Shown: positions 43,863-54,455 of the stretch, piece by piece | Layout: every line of letters begins with the position of its first letter | Numbering within the stretch: the first letter of the stretch is position 1 | NCBI RefSeq assembly: GCF_000412675.1 | Contig: NC_021505.1 | Span: 248,001 to 312,000, forward strand | Length of the DNA: 64,000 bases | Origin: Pseudomonas putida NBRC 14164 | GTDB taxonomy: Bacteria > Pseudomonadota > Gammaproteobacteria > Pseudomonadales > Pseudomonadaceae | Direction of reading: 5' to 3' | The notes under the pieces: model-generated | Told to the model about the DNA's origin: nothing | Seen by the model: the letters and a program-made list of their open reading frames with translations, nothing else | Database searches by the model: none | Position numbers and translations under genes: made by a program

Positions 43863-44795
43863 GTGAGCGAACAACCTTCATCCGCGCACTGGCAGTTGCA
43901 CAACATCGTTAGCGGCCTGCGCGGCGCCCGTGAGCAATGGCGCACCCGCAATGGCCGCAGCATTGGCGAGCAGGGCGGGCGCGAGTTGCCGTCGCGCGAA
44001 GCAATGCGGCAGATCCTGGAGCAACTGTGCGGCGCGTTGTTCCCCATGCGCCTTGGGCCTGTGGACCTGCGCGAAGAGAGCGAAGACTTCTACGTTGGCC
44101 ATACCCTGGATGCCGCGCTGACCGCCTTGCTGACCCAGGCGCGCCTGGAGTTGCGCTACGCCGCCCGGCAAAGCAAGGCTGAACTGGCCAGCGTCGATGG
44201 CCATGCGTTGAAGCTGATCCAGGGCTTTGCTGCTGCGCTGCCGGAACTGCGGGTGCTGCTCGACACCGACGTGCTGGCCGCCTATCACGGCGACCCCGCC
44301 GCGCGCAGCGTCGATGAAGTGCTGCTGTGCTACCCGGGCATCCTGGCGATCATCCATCACCGCCTGGCGCATCACCTGTACAAGGCCGGCCTGCCACTGC
44401 TGGCGCGGATCAGCTCGGAGCTGGCGCATTCGGCCACCGGTATCGACATCCACCCCGGCGCGCAGATCGGCCCGAGCTTCTTCATCGACCACGGCACCGG
44501 CGTGGTCATCGGCGAAACCGCGATCATCGGTGAGCGCGTGCGCATCTACCAGGCGGTGACCCTGGGCGCCAAACGCTTCCCCAGCGATGAGTCCGGCACC
44601 CTGCACAAAGGCCTGCCGCGCCATCCGATTGTCGAGGACGATGTGGTGATCTACGCCGGGGCCACGGTGCTGGGGCGTATTACCATCGGCAAGGGTTCGA
44701 CCATTGGCGGTAACGTGTGGCTGACCCGCAGTGTGCCTGCTGAAAGCAACATCACCCAGGCCAACCTGCAGCTGGATTGCCAGGACAAGAACTGA
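43863..44795 (+). CDS. epsC: Serine O-acetyltransferase EpsC
   Basis: A 310-residue enzyme that begins with GTG 43863 (VSEQPSSAHW), 6 bases after AGGAG. An upstream frame through the REP is rejected. The C-terminal half is a left-handed beta-helix of hexapeptide repeats (DIHPGAQIGPSFFIDHGTGVVIGETAIIGERV). It transfers acetyl from acetyl-CoA to L-serine, giving O-acetylserine for cysteine synthesis. It is the longer EpsC type, distinct from the shorter CysE form. Its place beside the cystine importer and taurine genes fits sulfur assimilation. Confidence 0.93.
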   Translation: MSEQPSSAHWQLHNIVSGLRGAREQWRTRNGRSIGEQGGRELPSREAMRQILEQLCGALFPMRLGPVDLREESEDFYVGHTLDAALTALLTQARLELRYAARQSKAELASVDGHALKLIQGFAAALPELRVLLDTDVLAAYHGDPAARSVDEVLLCYPGILAIIHHRLAHHLYKAGLPLLARISSELAHSATGIDIHPGAQIGPSFFIDHGTGVVIGETAIIGERVRIYQAVTLGAKRFPSDESGTLHKGLPRHPIVEDDVVIYAGATVLGRITIGKGSTIGGNVWLTRSVPAESNITQANLQLDCQDKN

Positions 44796-44812
44796 TCTGG
44801 CATTGATATTGG

Positions 44813-44920
44813 CTGCACTGGCCTCTTCGCGGGCTTGCCCGCTCCCACAAGTAACCCACAAAGAATCGGTCTTGTGGAGTACCTGTGGGAGCGGGCAAGC
44901 CCGCGAAGAGGCCAGTGCAG
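44813..44920. repeat. Paired REP element
   Basis: CTGCACTGGCCTCTTCGCGGGC... faces its complete inverted copy ...CCCGCGAAGAGGCCAGTGCAG. It lies after epsC and may protect the mRNA end. Confidence 0.93.
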
Positions 44921-44972
44921 GAGGACGCCAATCAGCGCCCCAATTCGCATTGAAATCCGATCCATGTTTAAC

Positions 44973-44988
44973 TTGAACGCTTGTTCAA
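44973..44988. promoter_or_regulatory. BetI-type operator upstream of betT
   Basis: The perfect palindrome TTGAAC-GCTT-GTTCAA followed by TG lies about 100 bases before betT. It matches the TTGAAC...GTTCAA core I associate with the choline-responsive repressor BetI. It is the best evidence that this BCCT protein is a choline transporter under BetI control. Confidence 0.75.
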
Positions 44989-45033
44989 TGTAAAAACGCT
45001 GGTCCGCTGCCGGTGTTCAACAGGAGGATTCCT

Positions 45034-45090
45034 TTGCTGAACCCGTTCATTCCGAACCTCACGTCATTCGACGAGGTGCACGCCCGATGA
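45034..45090 (+). CDS. Possible 18-residue leader peptide coupled to betT
   Basis: A frame starting with TTG 45034 lies 6 bases after the strong ribosome site AGGAGG. It encodes an 18-residue peptide (LNPFIPNLTSFDEVHAR after the first residue) whose TGA overlaps the betT ATG as ATGA. The betT ATG itself has only a weak GAGG site, so translational coupling through this leader is plausible. There is no proof that it is translated. Confidence 0.35.
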   Translation: MLNPFIPNLTSFDEVHAR

Positions 45091-47090
45091 GTGCACCGAA
45101 CCCTTCCGCCGCCAACGGCAAAATCCGTATGAACCCCCCGGTGTTCTACTTTGCGGCAAGTTTCATCCTCATCTTTGGCCTGGTAGTCATCTCCAACCCG
45201 CAAGCCGCAGGCGACTGGCTGCTGGCGGCGCAGAACTGGGCGGCCAACACGGTCGGCTGGTACTACATGTTGGCCATGACGCTGTATCTGGTCTTCGTGG
45301 TGGTCACCGCCTTGTCCGGCTACGGCAAGATCAAGCTCGGTGCCGACCACGACGAACCCGAGTTCAGTTACCTCTCGTGGGCCGGCATGCTGTTCGCCGC
45401 CGGTATCAGCATTACCCTGTTCTTCTTCTGCGTTTCCGAACCGCTGACGCACATGCTGCAACCGCCCCAGGGCGAAGCGGGCACGGCCGAGGCCGGGCGC
45501 CAGGCGATGCAGATCCTGTTCCTGCACTGGGGCCTGCATGGCTGGGGCGTATTCGCCTTTGTCGGCATGGCGCTGGCCTACTTCGCCTACCGCCACAACC
45601 TGCCGCTGGCGTTGCGTTCGGCGCTGTACCCTCTGATCGGCAAGCGCATCAACGGCCCTATCGGCTACGCAGTTGATGGCTTCGGTATCATTGCCACGGT
45701 GTTCGGCCTGGGTGCCGACATGGGCTTTGGCGTACTGCACCTGAACGCCGGCCTGGACTACCTGTTCGGTATCAGCCACAGCCAGTGGGTACAGGTGATC
45801 CTCATCACCCTGATGATGGGCGCGGCAGTGGCCGTGGCCGTTGCCGGGGTGGAGAAGGGCGTGCGGGTGATGAGCGACATCAACCTGTTCCTGGCCTGCG
45901 CGTTGTTGTTGTTCGTGCTCTTTGCCGGGCCTACCCAACACTTGTTCAACACGCTGATCCAGAACCTGGGTGATTACCTGGGCGCTCTGCCACGCAAGAG
46001 TTTTGATGTGTATGCCTACGGTGATAACCGCGACTGGCTGGGCGGCTGGACAGTGTTCTACTGGGCCTGGTGGATTGCCTGGGCGCCGTTCGTGGGCCTG
46101 TTCATCGCCCGTATCTCCCGTGGCCGCACCATCCGCGAATTCGTCTTTGGCGTGCTGCTGATCCCCCTGGGCTTCACCCTGGCGTGGATGTCGATTTTCG
46201 GCAACAGCGCCCTGGACCAGGTGATCAACCACGGCATGACCGCGCTGGGCCAGTCGGCACTGGATAACCCGTCGATGAGCCTGTACCTGCTGCTGGAGAC
46301 CTACCCATGGAGCAAGGCGGTGATTGCCACCACGGTGTTCATCAGCTTCGTGTTCTTCGTGACCTCGGCCGATTCGGGCACTGTGGTGCTGTCGACTCTG
46401 TCGGCCAAGGGTGGCGACGCGGACGAGGACGGGCCGAACTGGCTGCGCATCTTCTGGGGCGCGATGACGGCGCTGATCACCAGTGCACTGCTGTTCGCGG
46501 GCAGCATCGATTCGCTGAAGTCGGCGGTGGTGCTGACCTCGTTGCCGTTCTCGCTGATTCTGCTGTGCATGATGTGGGGGCTGCACAAGGCGTTTTACCT
46601 GGAGTCGCAACGGCAGATCGCGCAGATGCACTCGCTGGCCCCGTTCGCCCAGTCACGTCGCGGCCGTGGCGGTTGGCGCCAGCGCCTGAGCCAGGCGGTG
46701 CACTTCCCGTCGCGTGATGAGGTGTACCGCTTCATGGACGATGTGGTGCGTCCGGCGATTGCCGACGTGCGTGAAGTGTTCGAGCAGAAGGGCCTGGTAA
46801 TAATTACCCAGGACGACCCGAGCCACGACAACGTCAGCCTGAAGATTGGCCATGGCGAGGAACAGCCGTTCATTTACCAGGTGCAGATGCGTGGCTACTT
46901 CACGCCATCGTTCGCCCTGGGTGGGCTGGGTACGCAGGAGTTGAAGAACCGCCGCTATTACCGGGCGGAGGTGCACCTGAGCGAAGGCAGCCAGAACTAT
47001 GACCTGGTGGGCTACAGCAAGGAGCAGATCATCAACGACATCCTCGACCAGTACGAGCGGCACATGCAGTACCTGCATCTGGTCCGCTGA
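45087..47090 (+). CDS. betT: BCCT family choline transporter BetT
   Basis: The 667-residue betaine/choline/carnitine transporter has 12 hydrophobic segments. The substrate-site tryptophan-rich stretch FYWAWWIAWAPFVGLFIARISRGRT (shown in part: WAWWIAWAPF) is present. Its hydrophilic C-terminal tail is about 150 residues, typical of the BetT/OpuT branch, where it senses osmolarity. It moves choline, precursor of the osmoprotectant glycine betaine. The palindromic BetI-like operator upstream supports choline over carnitine or betaine. A REP pair follows. Confidence 0.88.
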   Translation: MSAPNPSAANGKIRMNPPVFYFAASFILIFGLVVISNPQAAGDWLLAAQNWAANTVGWYYMLAMTLYLVFVVVTALSGYGKIKLGADHDEPEFSYLSWAGMLFAAGISITLFFFCVSEPLTHMLQPPQGEAGTAEAGRQAMQILFLHWGLHGWGVFAFVGMALAYFAYRHNLPLALRSALYPLIGKRINGPIGYAVDGFGIIATVFGLGADMGFGVLHLNAGLDYLFGISHSQWVQVILITLMMGAAVAVAVAGVEKGVRVMSDINLFLACALLLFVLFAGPTQHLFNTLIQNLGDYLGALPRKSFDVYAYGDNRDWLGGWTVFYWAWWIAWAPFVGLFIARISRGRTIREFVFGVLLIPLGFTLAWMSIFGNSALDQVINHGMTALGQSALDNPSMSLYLLLETYPWSKAVIATTVFISFVFFVTSADSGTVVLSTLSAKGGDADEDGPNWLRIFWGAMTALITSALLFAGSIDSLKSAVVLTSLPFSLILLCMMWGLHKAFYLESQRQIAQMHSLAPFAQSRRGRGGWRQRLSQAVHFPSRDEVYRFMDDVVRPAIADVREVFEQKGLVIITQDDPSHDNVSLKIGHGEEQPFIYQVQMRGYFTPSFALGGLGTQELKNRRYYRAEVHLSEGSQNYDLVGYSKEQIINDILDQYERHMQYLHLVR

Positions 47091-47100
47091 CCAAGCTCTC

Positions 47101-47206
47101 CTGTCCTGGCCTCTTCGCGGGCTTGCCCGCTCCCACAGGCACGGCACCGGTTTCGAAACCTGTGTGTACCTGTGGGAGCGGGCAAGCCCGCGAAGAGGCC
47201 AGACAG
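47101..47206. repeat. Paired REP element
   Basis: CTGTCCTGGCCTCTTCGCGGGC... faces an inverted copy ...GCCCGCGAAGAGGCCAGACAG. It lies between the convergent betT and tauD. Confidence 0.93.
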
Positions 47207-47213
47207 GCAACTG

Positions 47214-48095
<882 letters not shown>

Positions 48096-48935
48096 TCAGT
48101 GGCTCTGCCCGTGCCAGGGCACCAGTTTGCGTTGCAGGGCACGCAGGCTCATTTCCAGGGCGAAGGCGATCAGGGCGATCAGCAAAATACCCAGCACCAC
48201 CACATCAGTGACCAGGAACTGCGCCGCCGACTGGACCATGAAGCCCAGGCCGCTGGTGGCGGCAATCAGCTCGGCGGCGACCAGTGTCGACCAGCCCACC
48301 CCCAGGCCGATGCGGATGCCGGTGAGGATGTCGGGCAGCGCACTGGGCAGGATCACATGGCGTATCAGCTGCGTCTTGGTCGCGCCCAGCGACTGTGCCG
48401 CCCGCAGCTTGGCCGGGTCGACCGTGCGCACACCGGTGGCGGTGGCAATGGCGATCGGGGCGAAGATCGCCAGGTAGATCAGCAGCACCTTCGACAGCTC
48501 GCCGATACCGCACCAGATGACGATCAACGGCAGGTAGGCCAGCGGCGGGATGGGCCGGTAGAACTCGATCAGCGGGTCGAGGATGCCGCGGGCCACGCGG
48601 TTGTAGCCGATGGCGATGCCGACCGGGATCGCGGTCAGGGTCGCGGCCACCAGCGCCAGGCCGATGCGGCCCAGGCTCGCGCCCAGGTGCTGCCACAGGC
48701 TGGCGTCCATGTAACCTTGGGTCAGCAGGGTCCAGGCCCTGGCCAGGATGTCACCGGGCGAAGGCAGGAACAGGGGTTCGATCCAGCCGGCGGCCGTCAC
48801 CAGCCACCAGACCAGCAGCAGGCTGACCATGGTCAGAGCACTGATCCACCGGGTGGACAATGGCCGGCGCTGCTTGGCGGCTGGCCGGGTTTGGGCGTTG
48901 TGCTTGCCGGCGACCGGCAGGTCCAGGCTGCTCAT
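48096..48935 (-). CDS. tauC: Taurine ABC transporter permease TauC
   Basis: A 279-residue permease from ATG 48935, overlapping the tauB stop (ATGA). It has a hydrophilic N-terminus of about 35 residues and about six membrane segments. The EAA-like loop is [22 protein letters not shown]. It belongs to the SsuC/TauC family and forms the taurine channel with TauB and TauA. Confidence 0.94.
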   Translation of the reverse strand: MSSLDLPVAGKHNAQTRPAAKQRRPLSTRWISALTMVSLLLVWWLVTAAGWIEPLFLPSPGDILARAWTLLTQGYMDASLWQHLGASLGRIGLALVAATLTAIPVGIAIGYNRVARGILDPLIEFYRPIPPLAYLPLIVIWCGIGELSKVLLIYLAIFAPIAIATATGVRTVDPAKLRAAQSLGATKTQLIRHVILPSALPDILTGIRIGLGVGWSTLVAAELIAATSGLGFMVQSAAQFLVTDVVVLGILLIALIAFALEMSLRALQRKLVPWHGQSH

Positions 48936-49720
48936 GCGCGCTCCTGCAGGCTTTGGCGTTGGGAGAACACCCGCGCCAGCACATGCTCGCGGGTTTCGAT
49001 GAAGGCGGGATCGGACTTGATGGCCCGGGCTGATTCGCCAGCGGCATAGCGCTGGCCGAAGTCCAGTTGCAGGCGCTCCACTACGCGCCCCGGGTTGGGC
49101 GCCAGCAGTACCAGTTCGCTGGCAAGGAACACCGCTTCTTCGATGTCGTGGGTAATCAGGAACACCGGCTTGGCGGTGCGCTGCCACACCTGCAGCAGCA
49201 GTTCCTGCATCTGCTCGCGGGTAAACGCGTCGAGGGCACCGAACGGTTCGTCCATCAGCAATACCCGTGGGTCGGCCGCCAGCGCGCGGGCCAGGCCTAC
49301 GCGCTGCTTCTGGCCACCGGACAACTGCCAGATGCGCCGTTCGCCAAAGCCATCGAGGTCGACGAGGGCGAGCATTTCGCGGGCCTTGGCCTCACGCTGG
49401 GCGCGGGGCACGCCGGCCAGTTCGAGGCCGAAGGCGACATTGCCCAGCACGTTCTGCCATGGCAGCAGGGCATCGTCCTGGAACACCACACCGCGCTCGG
49501 CACCAGGGCCCTGCACCGGTACGCCGTCGAGGGTGATGCGCCCGCCGCTGGGGGCGACGAAGCCGGCGATCAGGTTGAGCAGCGAAGTCTTGCCGCTGCC
49601 GGAAGGCCCCAAGGCCACCAGCAGCTGGCGTGGCCCCAGGCTCAGGTTGATGTCGGCCAGCACCGGGGTGCTGGCGCCAGGGTACTGTGCGCTGATGCGC
49701 TCCAGCTCGAGCAAGGCCAT
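48932..49720 (-). CDS. tauB: Taurine ABC transporter ATP-binding protein TauB
   Basis: A 262-residue ATPase with Walker [11 protein letters not shown]-loop [12 protein letters not shown], signature LSGGQKQR, Walker [12 protein letters not shown] and THDIEE. It lies 13 bases after tauA and overlaps tauC by 4 bases. It energises taurine uptake. Confidence 0.94.
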   Translation of the reverse strand: MALLELERISAQYPGASTPVLADINLSLGPRQLLVALGPSGSGKTSLLNLIAGFVAPSGGRITLDGVPVQGPGAERGVVFQDDALLPWQNVLGNVAFGLELAGVPRAQREAKAREMLALVDLDGFGERRIWQLSGGQKQRVGLARALAADPRVLLMDEPFGALDAFTREQMQELLLQVWQRTAKPVFLITHDIEEAVFLASELVLLAPNPGRVVERLQLDFGQRYAAGESARAIKSDPAFIETREHVLARVFSQRQSLQERA

Positions 49721-49733
49721 GACGGGCTCCGGA

Positions 49734-50705
49734 TCAGTTTGGAAGGAACTTGGCGCTGACGTACGGCGAGTAGTCCGGCAGTACGGCGTCGACCTTGCCT
49801 TGCTGCTTGAGGAAGTTGGCCGTGTCGGTCAGTGCCTGGGTGGTCGGCGCGCCCAGGGCGTTGGCCTGGTCTGCGGCCAGTGGGTACACGTTGCCCTCCA
49901 GCAGCACCGGGATGTCGCTGGCCTTGGCGCCGGACAGCTTCACCAGCTTGTCTACGTTGCCCTTGTCGGCTAGCCAGGCTTTCGGGTCCTTGCGGTAGTC
50001 GGCGTAGGCGTCGAGGGTGACTTTGGCAAAGGCTTTGACCACCTCAGGGTGCTTGTCGGCGAAGTCTTTGCGCACAATCCAGGCATCGAAAGTGGGTGCG
50101 CCTTTCTGGGCCAGTTCGCCCGAGGTGATCAGCACCTTGCCGTTTTCCTTGGCCACGCCCAAGGCTGGGTCCCAGACGTAGGTGGCATCGATGTCGCCGC
50201 GCTTCCAGGCGGCAATGATGGCCGGTGGCGCCAGGTTGAGGATCTGTACCTTGGACGGGTCGATATTCCAGCTTTTCAGGGCGGCCAGCAGGCTGTAGTG
50301 GCCGGTGGAAACGAACGGCACGGCGACCTTCTTGCCGATCAGGTCTTGTGGAGTCTTGATGCTGTCGCGGGCGACCAGCGCTTCACCAGCGCCAATCTGG
50401 GTGGCGATGAGGAAGGTCTCGACCGGCAGCTTGCGGGTGGCGGCAGCAGCCAGCGGGCTGGAACCCAGGTAGCCGATTTGCACGTCGCCGCTGGCCACCG
50501 CAGTGATCACGTCGGCGCCGTTATCGAACTTGCGCCAGTCGATGCTGGCCTTGCTGGCTTTTTCGTAGTCGCCATCGACCTGAGCCACTTTAGCCGGGTC
50601 GACGGTGGTCTGGTAGGCCACGGTCAGGTCGGCGGCCTGGGCAACCCAGCTGGTGCTGGCGAGGGTCAGGGCGGCGAACAGGCGCAGCGGAGCGTGCGGG
50701 ATCAT
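49734..50705 (-). CDS. tauA: Taurine-binding periplasmic protein TauA
   Basis: The 323-residue binding protein starts at ATG 50705 (MIPHAPLRL), 7 codons inside a longer frame, with GAGAGG upstream. A signal peptide ends at WVAQA-ADL. The TauA fold shows [29 protein letters not shown] and the ligand-contact region [12 protein letters not shown]. It is first in tauABCD. Its upstream region is AT-rich, but I could not find an exact GGAATAA element there. Confidence 0.95.
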   Translation of the reverse strand: MIPHAPLRLFAALTLASTSWVAQAADLTVAYQTTVDPAKVAQVDGDYEKASKASIDWRKFDNGADVITAVASGDVQIGYLGSSPLAAAATRKLPVETFLIATQIGAGEALVARDSIKTPQDLIGKKVAVPFVSTGHYSLLAALKSWNIDPSKVQILNLAPPAIIAAWKRGDIDATYVWDPALGVAKENGKVLITSGELAQKGAPTFDAWIVRKDFADKHPEVVKAFAKVTLDAYADYRKDPKAWLADKGNVDKLVKLSGAKASDIPVLLEGNVYPLAADQANALGAPTTQALTDTANFLKQQGKVDAVLPDYSPYVSAKFLPN

Positions 50706-51357
50706 GGTGAACCTCTCGTCAGGCAATCAGGGCGATGGATGGCGAGAGACTAAATGATCTAAGAATTTAAAAATAAATAACTTTTTTGCATTAGCTTAGG
50801 AGCCAAATGCTTTAAGCCCAGGTGAGTGCGGTTTTTGTGGGAGCGGCCTTGTGTCGCGATGGGCCGCACTGCGGCCCCGGCAATTTACGCGACGAAGCTG
50901 AAGTCCTGGGGCCGCCTCGCGCCCCATCGCGACACAAGGCCGCTCCCACATTGACCGTAAAAGGCCCCGCTACTTTAGTGGCGATCCTGCCTAGTGGCGA
51001 AATCAAAGCGGGCTGCTAGGCTTTTTCGACCCTATAGAACGATCCGGAATTAGGTTATGAGCAAACGTTTGCAAATAACAAATGGTTATTAATGGCAGGG
51101 TTGCTACAACGTTTTGCTGTAAAGGTTCCAACCATATTCCGTAAAAATCTTACCAATTCATAAAACGGTCATTTTGGATTTATAGGATTGTCATTATCCT
51201 GTAGCGCAGCTGGCGTCTTAGACCAAAGTCGCGAAACGTTTAGAAACGATTGACTTAGTGGTCACGCTTTGGGACTAAATCGCCAATCCACGGTGAGAAG
51301 GGGCAGCAGATCCCTCCGCCAGAGATACACAAAAATTAGAACGTAGAGGAGCAAAAC
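50706..51357. promoter_or_regulatory. tauA-porin intergenic region
   Basis: This is the largest gap in the window, 652 bases between divergent genes. The tauA side is AT-rich. A REP pair of a different subtype sits at 50836-50950. The porin side (50960-51357) contains the palindrome GCAAACGTTTGC (51061-51072), AAACGTTT (51234-51241), a looser CAACGTTTTG and GGAATTA (51046-51052). The AAACGTTT cores resemble LacI/PurR-family operators. No gene was found. Confidence 0.5.
50836..50950. repeat. Paired REP element, AAGGCCGCTCCCACA subtype
   Basis: TGTGGGAGCGGCCTTGTGTCGCGATGGG faces its inverted copy CCCATCGCGACACAAGGCCGCTCCCACA, with GGGGCCGC hairpins inside. This subtype differs from the CGCGGGC and CGCCGGC types elsewhere in the window but resembles the REP inside atsB. 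Confidence 0.9.
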
Positions 51358-52686
51358 ATGTACAAGTCCAGCCTGGCCCTGGCCGTGGCACTGGGGGTTC
51401 TCGCCCAACAAGCAGGCGCTGCCGGTTTCGTTGAAGACAGCAAACTGTCGCTCAGCTCGCGCACCATGTACTTCAACAACGACAACCGTGATGGCGGTGC
51501 TGACAACCGCGAGTCGGGTCAGGGCTTCAAGCTCGACTACATCTCCGGCTTCACTGAAGGCACCGTTGGTTTCGGTGTCGATGCCCAGGCCCTGTGGGGT
51601 ATCCACCTGGATGGTGGCCGTGGCAAGCACCCAGACAACAGCAGCTTCTTCCCGAGCGACAGCGACGGCTCTGCTGAAAGCCAGTGGGCTCGCGTTGGCG
51701 CCAACGCCAAGGCGCGCTTCTCGAAGACCGAAGTTCACTACGGTAGCGCCCTGGCGCCGAACCTGCCGATCCTGGTCTCCAACGATGGCCGTCTGCTGCC
51801 GCAAACCTTCGAGGGTGGCACCATCCAGTCGAAGGAAATCGACAACCTGACCATCAACGCCGGTCAGCTGACCCACGCCATGGGCCGTGCTTCGAGCAAC
51901 CGTACCGGCCTGTCGGTAGCCGGTGCTACCCAGGACAGCAACAAGTTCCGCTACGGCGGCCTGGACTACAAGCTCACTCCAGACCTGACCCTGCAGTACT
52001 ACTACTCGAACCTGGAAGACTTCTACAAGCAGCACTTCCTGGGCGCGACCCACGTGTTCAAGATTGCTGACGACCAGTCGTTCAAGACCGACCTGCGCTA
52101 CTTCGACAGCAGCAGCGACGGCAAGAACGGTGAGGCCGGCTACCGCTTCAGCAACAACGGCGGTTATGCCAAGAACACTGGCGAGGTCGACAACAAGACC
52201 TGGTCCGCGATGTTCACCTACACCCTGGGTGGCCACTCGCTGATGCTCGGCCACCAGCGCGTCAATGACGATGGTGGTTTCGTCTGGCTGAACCAAGGCA
52301 ACGTGGTTGACGGCAACGGCCGTAACGAAGGCGCCGGTGGCTCCAGCTTCTACCTGTTCACCGACAGCATGATCAACCAGTTCGCCAAGGCTGGTGAAAA
52401 CACCACCTTCGGCCAGTACGCCTACGACTTCGCACGCCTGGGTGTGCCAGGCCTGAAAGCCTCGGTTGCCTACCTGAAAGGTGAAGATGGCAAGAACGCT
52501 AACGGCAACGGCCACTTCAGCGAGTGGGAGCGTGATGCCCGTATCGACTACGTCATCCAGGAAGGCACCTTCAAGGGCCTGGGCGCCAGCCTGCGTCACG
52601 GCGTATACCGTGGCACCGGCACCAGCTCACTGGCTGACCAGGATCAGACCCGTCTGATCTTCAACTACACTTACAACTTCCTGTAA
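51358..52686 (+). CDS. OprD-family outer membrane porin (OprE-like)
   Basis: The 442-residue porin has a signal peptide (MYKSSLALAVALGVLAQQAGA) and the OprD-family beginning GFVEDSKLSLSSRTMYFNND. It forms an 18-strand barrel ending in YNFL. GAGGAG precedes the ATG. OprD family members admit specific small molecules such as amino acids or carboxylates. This one is close to OprE. Position between the tau and lsfA-ssu genes suggests taurine, sulfonate or another sulfur source, but this is not shown. A terminator follows directly. Confidence 0.92.
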   Translation: MYKSSLALAVALGVLAQQAGAAGFVEDSKLSLSSRTMYFNNDNRDGGADNRESGQGFKLDYISGFTEGTVGFGVDAQALWGIHLDGGRGKHPDNSSFFPSDSDGSAESQWARVGANAKARFSKTEVHYGSALAPNLPILVSNDGRLLPQTFEGGTIQSKEIDNLTINAGQLTHAMGRASSNRTGLSVAGATQDSNKFRYGGLDYKLTPDLTLQYYYSNLEDFYKQHFLGATHVFKIADDQSFKTDLRYFDSSSDGKNGEAGYRFSNNGGYAKNTGEVDNKTWSAMFTYTLGGHSLMLGHQRVNDDGGFVWLNQGNVVDGNGRNEGAGGSSFYLFTDSMINQFAKAGENTTFGQYAYDFARLGVPGLKASVAYLKGEDGKNANGNGHFSEWERDARIDYVIQEGTFKGLGASLRHGVYRGTGTSSLADQDQTRLIFNYTYNFL

Positions 52687-52701
52687 GCCGTAGCTGAAAA
52701 A

Positions 52702-52729
52702 GAAGCCTCGCCTAGTGCGAGGCTTTTTT
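52702..52729 (+). terminator. Intrinsic terminator after the porin gene
   Basis: AAGCCTCGC-CTAGT-GCGAGGCTTTTTT, 15 bases after the stop codon. Confidence 0.95.
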
Positions 52730-52851
52730 GTGCCCGTAAATTTGTATGCATTATGGTTATAAATAAATCGTTATTTATTCTTTTTGTTTTTAATCGAATG
52801 CAGGCACATTGAACCCATACGGTACAGAACCCAGCCAAGGAGCCGCAGCCC

Positions 52852-53490
52852 ATGAGCCTCAAACTCGGCGATATCGCCCCCGATTTCGAACAGGATTCCA
52901 GCGAAGGCAAAATCCGCTTCCACGAGTGGCTGGGCAACAGCTGGGGGGTATTGTTTTCCCACCCGGCCGACTTCACTCCGGTGTGCACCACCGAGCTGGG
53001 CCTGACCGCCAAGCTCAAGGACGATTTCGCCAAGCGCGGGGTCAAGGCCATCGCCCTGTCGGTGGACCCGGTCGACTCGCACCATAAATGGATCGAGGAC
53101 ATCAACGAGACCCAGAACACCGTGGTCAACTTCCCGATCATCGCCGATGCCGACCGCAAGGTGTCCGACCTGTACGACCTGATTCACCCGAACGCCAGCG
53201 ATACCCTGACCGTGCGCTCGCTGTTCGTCATCGACCCGAACAAGAAGGTGCGCCTGACCATTACCTATCCGGCCAGTACCGGGCGCAACTTCAATGAAAT
53301 CCTGCGGGTGATCGACTCGCTGCAGTTGACCGACAACCACAAGGTCGCCACGCCAGGTAACTGGCAGGACGGCGACGAGGTGGTGATCGTGCCTTCGCTC
53401 AAGGATGAGGAAGAAATCAAGCAGCGCTTCCCCAAAGGTTACCGGGCGGTCAAGCCCTATCTGCGTCTGACCCCACAGCCAAATCGTTAA
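52852..53490 (+). CDS. lsfA: 1-Cys peroxiredoxin LsfA
   Basis: The 212-residue protein of the Prx6 (1-Cys) group has its peroxidatic cysteine at C45 in HPADFTPVCTTE. It lacks the resolving cysteine of 2-Cys enzymes. It reduces peroxides in the cytoplasm. LsfA is known in Pseudomonas as a protein strongly induced by sulfate starvation, which agrees with its place just before the ssu operon. AAGGAG precedes the ATG. It is followed by its own terminator, so it is probably a single-gene unit. Confidence 0.95.
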   Translation: MSLKLGDIAPDFEQDSSEGKIRFHEWLGNSWGVLFSHPADFTPVCTTELGLTAKLKDDFAKRGVKAIALSVDPVDSHHKWIEDINETQNTVVNFPIIADADRKVSDLYDLIHPNASDTLTVRSLFVIDPNKKVRLTITYPASTGRNFNEILRVIDSLQLTDNHKVATPGNWQDGDEVVIVPSLKDEEEIKQRFPKGYRAVKPYLRLTPQPNR

Positions 53491-53532
53491 AGGATTCCTC
53501 GTTGCATTGCTCTTAGCCAAGCAGGGATTTTC

Positions 53533-53556
53533 GGGCCGTTTCGACGGCCCTTTTTT
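53533..53556 (+). terminator. Intrinsic terminator after lsfA
   Basis: GGGCCGT-TTCG-ACGGCCC followed by six T residues. Confidence 0.95.
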
Positions 53557-53577
53557 ATGCCTGCGCGGAATGTGTGG

Positions 53578-53669
53578 GCCTCTTCGCGGGCACGCCCGCT
53601 CCCACAGAAACAGAGCAGACCCGGCTTTCCACATAATCCGGTGGGAGCGGGCGCGCCCGCGAAGAGGCC
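53578..53669. repeat. Paired REP element
   Basis: GGCCTCTTCGCGGGCACGCCCGCTCCCACAG faces GGTGGGAGCGGGCGCGCCCGCGAAGAGGCC. It insulates lsfA from the ssu promoter. Confidence 0.92.
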
Positions 53670-53776
53670 CTCGCGAATAAAGACAATAATGGAATAACCA
53701 AATGAAAAAATATGATTTCTAGATATATATAGCAGCTGTTAATGTCACCTCCAACAGAACACAAGGAAGCGCAGCA
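53670..53776 (+). promoter_or_regulatory. ssu operon promoter region
   Basis: An AT-rich 107-base stretch contains TGGAATAACC at 53690-53699, near-identical to the element before tcyJ, and TATATATAGC, a possible -10. Sulfur-starvation control through a CysB-type activator is inference. Confidence 0.5.
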
Positions 53777-54370
53777 ATGCTGGTCGTCTCAATCGGTGGT
53801 AGCCCAAGTCTTCGTTCACGCTCCGGCGTGCTGCTTGAGCGTTCGCGCCAGTGGCTGCAGGGCCGTGGCGTTGAAGTGGTGACGTTCCAGGTACGTGACT
53901 TCCCCGCCGAAGACCTGCTGCATGCCCGTTTCGACAGCCCGCATGTGCAGCACTTCCAGCAACTGGTAGCCCAGGCCGATGGCCTGATCGTTTCCACCCC
54001 GGTGTACAAGGCTTCGTTTGCCGGTGCACTGAAGACCTTGCTGGACCTGCTGCCCGAACGCGCCCTGGCCCACAAGATCGTGTTGCCGATCGCCACCGGC
54101 GGCAGCATCGCCCACATGCTGGCGGTGGATTACGCATTGAAACCCGTGCTGTCGGCACTCAAGGCACAAGAGACCCTGCAAGGGATCTTCGCCGACGACA
54201 GCCAGGTGTCTTATGCAGACGGCACGAAGCCCGCGCAGTTGGTGCCGGCACTGGAAGAACGCCTGCTGGACTCGCTGGAAACCTTCCACGTTGCCCTGGC
54301 CCGTCGGCCACGCCCCGTGGCCCCCGGCGTACTGAACGAACGCCTGATCAGCGCCCGCTGGAGCATCTGA
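53777..54370 (+). CDS. ssuE: NADPH-dependent FMN reductase SsuE
   Basis: The 197-residue flavodoxin-like reductase supplies reduced FMN to the monooxygenase Ssu[19 protein letters not shown] is the phosphate-binding start. [21 protein letters not shown] and [18 protein letters not shown] are family hallmarks. AAGGAAG precedes the ATG. It is the first gene of ssuEADCBF and could also serve the DszA-type monooxygenase of this window. Confidence 0.95.
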   Translation: MLVVSIGGSPSLRSRSGVLLERSRQWLQGRGVEVVTFQVRDFPAEDLLHARFDSPHVQHFQQLVAQADGLIVSTPVYKASFAGALKTLLDLLPERALAHKIVLPIATGGSIAHMLAVDYALKPVLSALKAQETLQGIFADDSQVSYADGTKPAQLVPALEERLLDSLETFHVALARRPRPVAPGVLNERLISARWSI

Positions 54371-54455
54371 CCGGCACAACCCGCTTCACCACCTTACTCG
54401 CCCGATAACGAGGCAAGCAGGTGCAACCCGAACCTCATTCGCACAGGAGAGCGCC

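Noticed and set aside
43553..44047. A 164-codon minus-strand frame between tcyJ and epsC
   Set aside because: It crosses a REP pair and the epsC start, has no ribosome site and no recognisable domain.
51090..51120. TGGCAGGGTTGCTA as a sigma-54 promoter before the porin
   Set aside because: The distance between the GG and GC elements is about three bases too short for a -24/-12 promoter.
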